NCBI GenBank assembly: GCA_002699515.1
Contig: PAAW01000006.1
Coordinates: 1 to 41,026 of the forward strand
Direction: 5' to 3'
From: Methanobacteriota archaeon
Lineage (GTDB): Archaea; Thermoplasmatota; Poseidoniia; Poseidoniales; Poseidoniaceae
DNA length: 41,026 nucleotides
In this document: positions 36,622 through 41,026 of the stretch, in pieces
How the letters are laid out: each line of letters begins with the position of its first letter
Position numbering within the stretch: the first letter of the stretch is position 1
Notes under the pieces: model-generated
Seen by the model: only the letters and a program-made list of their open reading frames with translations
The model's database searches: none
Told to the model about the DNA's origin: nothing
Translations under genes and position numbers: made by a program

Positions 36622-38769
36622 TTGCATTATCACATGCCAGAAAGTAATGATTTACCAATCGCTCCCGTAGCCAAAAAAGTCAAACATTTCGTTAAGTTTG
36701 GAATTGTAGATGGCGAAAATCGCGGGAAAAACCCGATGAATCCACCATTAGAGAAGTTTGATCCATATTATTGGATGCGAGACGATTCAAGGAAGAATGA
36801 AGAAATAATTAATCATTTGAAATTAGAAAATGAATATACTAGAAAAGTAACGGATTCTCTAGAGAGCTCACGAGAAACTATCTATGAAGAATTACTTTCT
36901 CATATTCAAGAAACCGACACATCTGCAGCTGTGCCATATGGAAAATACGAATATTATTCACATACAATTGAGGGCTTGTCTTATTCAATCCATTGTAGAA
37001 GGAATAAGGAAATTAAAAATTCATTAGAAGAAGTTATTTTAGATGAAAACGAACTAGCAAAAAAATTAGGAACCACGCAAATGAATGTTGGAGGGCTTAG
37101 AATAAGCCCATCTCAAAATTTATTGGCTTATTCAGTAGATACTACTGGATATGAGACATATGAGATTAGTATTATCGATTTATCTAATCATGAATTAATA
37201 TGCAAAATTCCTAATGTGGCAGGATTTGAATGGGGTTCTGATGATGAAACAATTTACTATACAAAAATGGATGCGGCACATAGACCTTATCAGGTTTGGA
37301 AAAATAAATTAAACAAATCTAATAATTTAATTTATGAAGAAGATGATGAATTATTTTGGGTTGGACTTTCAAAAACTTTTGATCGTGAATTATTGCTAAT
37401 AGGGTCTGGTTCCAAAGAAACGAGTGAGGTTAGTTTTATCGATTTAAGTTCAAATCTTGACAACTTAACAATAGTAAAGAAAAGAGCCCAAGGAGTATTA
37501 TATTCAATTAGTAAAAGAAATGATATTTTTTATATTGTTACCAACGCAGAAAATGCTAAAAATTTTCAGGTACTTATAGCTAAAATAGATGAGCCAAATA
37601 ATTGGAAACCATTTGTTGATATCACAGGTAAAATAATTTTTAATAATGATGAAAATAGAAGTATTAGCCATACGAATTCTTTTCAACATTTTTTAATGAT
37701 ATTCGGCAGGGAAAAAGGATTAAAACAAGCCTGGTGTATTAATTTTGACGAAGATACCGCTTTAGATTTTCATCAATTAGAATTTCCAGAATCTGCTTAT
37801 GTTGTTGGTATGGGTTCAAATATGGAATATGATTCAAATAAAGTTAGAATTACGTATAGTTCTATGATTACCCCCCATACAATTTTTGATTATACAGTTT
37901 CAAATAAAGAACTTGAATTAGTCAAGCAAAAAAACGTACCAAATTTCAATCAATTAGAATACGAAACAAAAAGAGTATATGCACCCTCAAAAGATGGAAT
38001 TATGATTCCTATGTCTATAGTTTATCGTAAAGATTTTCACTTAGATGGAATTAATAATTCAAAGTTAATGTTGTATGGCTATGGATCATATGGATCATGT
38101 GTTGAACCAAGATTCAATTCTGGAATATTACCAATGTTAGATAGAGGGATTGTATATTGTATTGCACACATAAGAGGGGGCTCAGAAATGGGCAGGTCTT
38201 GGTATGAGGATCATGGAAAATATCTCACCAAAAAGAATACGTTTGAGGACTTTTGCAGTTGTGCTGAATTTTTAATTGAACAAGAATGGACCACACCAGA
38301 AAATATTGCAATAGAGGGTAGAAGTGCAGGTGGATTATTAATGGGTGCAGTATTAAATATGCGCCCAGATTTGTTTAATGTAGCAATTGCAGGAGTTCCA
38401 TTTGTTGATGTAATGACTACTATGTGTGATCCATCAATACCTTTGACAGTTGTTGAATGGGAGGAATGGGGCAATCCTAATGAAGAAAAATATTTTGATT
38501 ATATTAATTCATATTCCCCAATAGATAATGTGGTTAAACAAAGATATCCAAATATTTTGATTACAACAGGATTACATGATCCAAGAGTGGCTTATTGGGA
38601 AGGTATGAAGTGGTGCGCTACATTAAGAGAAAAAGCAACTCCAGATTCAGGTTTAATTTTATTAAAAACTGATATTGAAGCAGGTCATTTTAGTGCATCA
38701 GATAGGTACAAATATCTTCGAGAAAAAGCATTTGAATATGCATTTTTATTTGATCGATTGAATCTATGA
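36622..38769 (+). CDS. prolyl oligopeptidase family protease, oligopeptidase B-like (S9A)
   Basis: 715 aa; DPYYWMRDD, GGSEMGRSWYEDGK-like region, GRSAGGLLMG (nucleophile Ser), TGLHDPRV (Asp), EAGHF (His). True start may be internal MPESNDLP. Confidence 0.93.
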   Translation: MHYHMPESNDLPIAPVAKKVKHFVKFGIVDGENRGKNPMNPPLEKFDPYYWMRDDSRKNEEIINHLKLENEYTRKVTDSLESSRETIYEELLSHIQETDTSAAVPYGKYEYYSHTIEGLSYSIHCRRNKEIKNSLEEVILDENELAKKLGTTQMNVGGLRISPSQNLLAYSVDTTGYETYEISIIDLSNHELICKIPNVAGFEWGSDDETIYYTKMDAAHRPYQVWKNKLNKSNNLIYEEDDELFWVGLSKTFDRELLLIGSGSKETSEVSFIDLSSNLDNLTIVKKRAQGVLYSISKRNDIFYIVTNAENAKNFQVLIAKIDEPNNWKPFVDITGKIIFNNDENRSISHTNSFQHFLMIFGREKGLKQAWCINFDEDTALDFHQLEFPESAYVVGMGSNMEYDSNKVRITYSSMITPHTIFDYTVSNKELELVKQKNVPNFNQLEYETKRVYAPSKDGIMIPMSIVYRKDFHLDGINNSKLMLYGYGSYGSCVEPRFNSGILPMLDRGIVYCIAHIRGGSEMGRSWYEDHGKYLTKKNTFEDFCSCAEFLIEQEWTTPENIAIEGRSAGGLLMGAVLNMRPDLFNVAIAGVPFVDVMTTMCDPSIPLTVVEWEEWGNPNEEKYFDYINSYSPIDNVVKQRYPNILITTGLHDPRVAYWEGMKWCATLREKATPDSGLILLKTDIEAGHFSASDRYKYLREKAFEYAFLFDRLNL

Positions 38770-39876
38770 TATTATTTCAATATCATCAAATGTCAAATTA
38801 ATAATATCATAATCTGAAGCAGCATGAACCATATCAAATTCATTTGATGCTTCTGAAATTAAATTTGAAGTATCTTTAATTCGTGAACTATAATGGGTAA
38901 TTACCAAATTATTTGCATTAATTAATTTTGCATTTTGTGCTGCCTGAATTGCAGTGGAATGTAGGTATTGATTTGCCCTATCGATATTTTCTTCTAAGAA
39001 TGTAGCTTCATGAATTAGTAATGAAGTCTTGTAATTAGTTTTTGAAAAATTTTGGAACCCCATATTTTCACCAGCTGTATCTCCACTAATCAATACACTA
39101 GGACCAAGTATTCCCGACTCTCTATAATATTTTGAGGAATGATTTTCAATATCTTCACCATTTGCTAACTTTTTAATTTGTATCTTATTCAAATTATTTT
39201 TTTCAGCAAGTTCAGAATTAAATTTACCTTTTTTATCATCCTCTTTAATCCACCATCCGCAACTTGGAACAGAATGTAGTGTTGGAACATTCATTATCTC
39301 GACTTCATTTGTATAATTTTTTAAATTATCAACTGGTTGGACATTATTATTATCAGGATCTAATAATATTGCATTTAATTTCCCTATTTCATCATTTTCA
39401 TCAACACCAATTAAAATCCAATTAACCTGGAAGTTAAGTGCATCTGTAGTTCCTCCTAATGACCACCATTGCCTATATTGAAAACATAAATCTACATTTG
39501 AAGGTTCTAAATCTGTAATTTCAGTAAATGGGTTTTTTGAAGAGGTTAATTTATTGATGATATCATGAGAAGTAGGTGCAATTACAGTGATTGGTAGGTT
39601 TCTTCCATCTAATGATAATGTTTTCAAAAATGGCAAAAGTCCCCAAGTATGATCTAAATGTCCATGTGTCAGGAGGATTGTATTTATTTTTCCGAACTTT
39701 ATTCTAAAATTAGATTTTTGTAATTTTAATTTTTTGTTATGATTAAAAATTCTTTCTTGGAAACCTTCACCACAATCGACAATAATTGCACCTTTATTTG
39801 TATTGATTACTGAGCCACTTACACTTCTTCCATGTGCTGGCCTTGATGATGAAGTCCCTAGAATATGTATCTGCAT
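38764..39876 (-). CDS. rnz: ribonuclease Z
   Basis: 370 aa; MQIHILGTSSSRPA, LLTHGHLDHTWGLLPFL (HxHxDH), KKGKFNSELAEKNNL, LISGDTAGE, LLIHEATF, LVITHYSSR. Confidence 0.92.
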   Translation of the reverse strand: MQIHILGTSSSRPAHGRSVSGSVINTNKGAIIVDCGEGFQERIFNHNKKLKLQKSNFRIKFGKINTILLTHGHLDHTWGLLPFLKTLSLDGRNLPITVIAPTSHDIINKLTSSKNPFTEITDLEPSNVDLCFQYRQWWSLGGTTDALNFQVNWILIGVDENDEIGKLNAILLDPDNNNVQPVDNLKNYTNEVEIMNVPTLHSVPSCGWWIKEDDKKGKFNSELAEKNNLNKIQIKKLANGEDIENHSSKYYRESGILGPSVLISGDTAGENMGFQNFSKTNYKTSLLIHEATFLEENIDRANQYLHSTAIQAAQNAKLINANNLVITHYSSRIKDTSNLISEASNEFDMVHAASDYDIINLTFDDIEIIS

Positions 39877-39889
39877 TTAACTCACCAAG

Positions 39890-40150
39890 TTATTGTACAG
39901 GATTTTTTGGAATGGGGGTTTTTGGAAACCAACGAAGAATTACAACATCATTTACCGCACGTACCCATCTCCAAGGGATTGCTACATGGATACTATCTTC
40001 AACAATTTCAGGTTTACATTCATTTACGAATAAATGAGTACATGTCCATTCCTTTGTTTCAACAACACAATCATGAACCAATCCAAGTAATCTTCCATCT
40101 GGAAGATATACTTGTTTTCCTTTAAGATTGGCTAAACTACCGTGGGTCAC
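39890..40150 (-). CDS. PRC-barrel domain protein
   Basis: 86 aa; LKGKQVYLPDGRLLGLVHDCVVE...SIHVAIPWRWVRAVNDVVIL, PRC-barrel pattern. Confidence 0.75.
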   Translation of the reverse strand: MTHGSLANLKGKQVYLPDGRLLGLVHDCVVETKEWTCTHLFVNECKPEIVEDSIHVAIPWRWVRAVNDVVILRWFPKTPIPKNPVQ

Positions 40151-40218
40151 AACATTGTGTAAACGGCATGGGAAATCAATATTGCCATTAAAATCATTGA
40201 AAAAAAGGTTTTTTAGTC

Positions 40219-40812
40219 CTATTTGCCACGATTCAAGTTAGCTTTTAGACTTGGGCGTAATTTTTCTGCACCCTTACCTTTATTGTGAAGCCCTCTTCCT
40301 CTTTTTCCAGCACTTGTTTTGCCACGATATGCTCTTCCTCTATGAGATGAACCTTCAGCAACCCAACCTAATTGTTTATCGTTAATAATTGATGGATGAT
40401 TAGGATCAATCATAATAACTTCGAAGAATTTATGTTTTCCATCTTCTCCAACCCAGTATGAATTCAAAACTTCTAGGTTTGGATAATGTCTAGAAACACG
40501 TTCTTCAGCTATACGCTGAGTATTTTTAGCCATTGTAATTTTACGAATACCCATTTTACTAGGTTTACGTTTCATGTGAATTTTACCTTTTCTAAGACCA
40601 CCACGGCGAACTCTAGTTCTAATTAGAACTACACCTTGCTTTGCTTTGTAACCCATTCTCCTTGCAGCATCTAAACGAGTAGGCCTCTCAATTTTGCAGT
40701 TTACAGGTTCTTTACGCCATGTAGCCATTCTCTTTTGACGTACTTCAAAAGGTATGGAATCTTTAGGCCTTTTCCAGGTCTCTCTAGTGTGATGATATAG
40801 TCCCTTTGCCAT
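40219..40812 (-). CDS. rpl15e: 50S ribosomal protein L15e
   Basis: 197 aa; MAKGLYHHTRETWKRP...RRMGYKAKQGVVLIRTRVRRGGLRK...NSYWVGEDGKHKFFEVIMIDPNHPSI; preceded by AGGAGGT. Confidence 0.97.
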   Translation of the reverse strand: MAKGLYHHTRETWKRPKDSIPFEVRQKRMATWRKEPVNCKIERPTRLDAARRMGYKAKQGVVLIRTRVRRGGLRKGKIHMKRKPSKMGIRKITMAKNTQRIAEERVSRHYPNLEVLNSYWVGEDGKHKFFEVIMIDPNHPSIINDKQLGWVAEGSSHRGRAYRGKTSAGKRGRGLHNKGKGAEKLRPSLKANLNRGK

Positions 40813-40827
40813 GTCGATACCTCCTTT

Positions 40828-40843
40828 GTCGCAACTTGGCGAC
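40828..40843 (-). promoter_or_regulatory. small hairpin GTCGC-N6-GCGAC just upstream of the L15e Shine-Dalgarno
   Basis: Perfect 5-bp GC-rich stem a few nt from the AGGAGG complement at 40821-40826. Confidence 0.3.
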
Positions 40844-40872
40844 CAACCACCCCTTTATGACCGTTGTCTATA

Positions 40873-41026
40873 TTATTCCTCTTCAGAAATCATTGATTCT
40901 ACATCATGAAGCATGTCTTCAAGTGAGGAAATATTGTCATTATATTCAATTTTTTGAGCTACTTGCAAAGGTACAGGCATTGTACTTGAGATAGTTTCAT
41001 ATTCATTTCTAAGCATTATAATTTCA
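40873..41026 (-). CDS. C-terminal fragment of an unidentified protein (truncated by window edge)
   Basis: Open minus-strand frame EIIMLRNEYETISSTMPVPLQVAQKIEYNDNISSLEDMLHDVESMISEEE* running off the window. Confidence 0.5.
   Translation of the reverse strand, partial: EIIMLRNEYETISSTMPVPLQVAQKIEYNDNISSLEDMLHDVESMISEEE

Noticed and set aside
1-41026. CRISPR arrays, tRNAs, rRNAs, transposases
   Set aside because: Looked for spaced direct repeats, cloverleaf-like GC-rich segments and transposase motifs; none found by eye. A tRNAscan or CRISPR finder run would be decisive.

Overview
AT-rich archaeal chromosomal window, densely packed. It encodes archaeal-type information-processing genes (aIF1A, RIO1, Dim2/Krr1-like KH protein, L15e, RNase Z), a complete membrane arm plus connecting module of complex I, and many large secreted or membrane-anchored beta-sandwich proteins. 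Gene content and style suggest a marine Thermoplasmatota (Poseidoniia / MGII-MGIII-like) lineage; that assignment is inference, since I ran no search. The core is a minus-strand nuo operon A-B-C-D-H-I-J1-J2-K-L-M-N (21227 to 9289) with no nuoE/F/G, running directly into aIF1A-RIO1. Flanking genes are a Cas4/RecB-like nuclease (left edge, partial), an S8 subtilase, an S9A oligopeptidase, a PRC-barrel protein, an MFS transporter and six large surface proteins. Most notable: (1) large insertions in NuoI (between the two 4Fe-4S motifs) and NuoH (TMH1-TMH2 loop) in a complex I with no NADH module; (2) a perfect DtxR/IdeR/SirR-like palindrome abutting a TATA-like element upstream of nuoA; (3) an aIF1A with a long acidic tail ending DDIDDLFG, resembling the eIF5B-binding tail of eukaryotic eIF1A; (4) a cupredoxin-like domain lacking two of four copper ligands, predicted on the cytoplasmic side and fused to a zinc ribbon; (5) a GC-rich C/D-box-like ncRNA candidate; (6) a 1550-aa secreted protein paired with a single-TM protein. 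No tRNA, rRNA, CRISPR array or transposon was seen.
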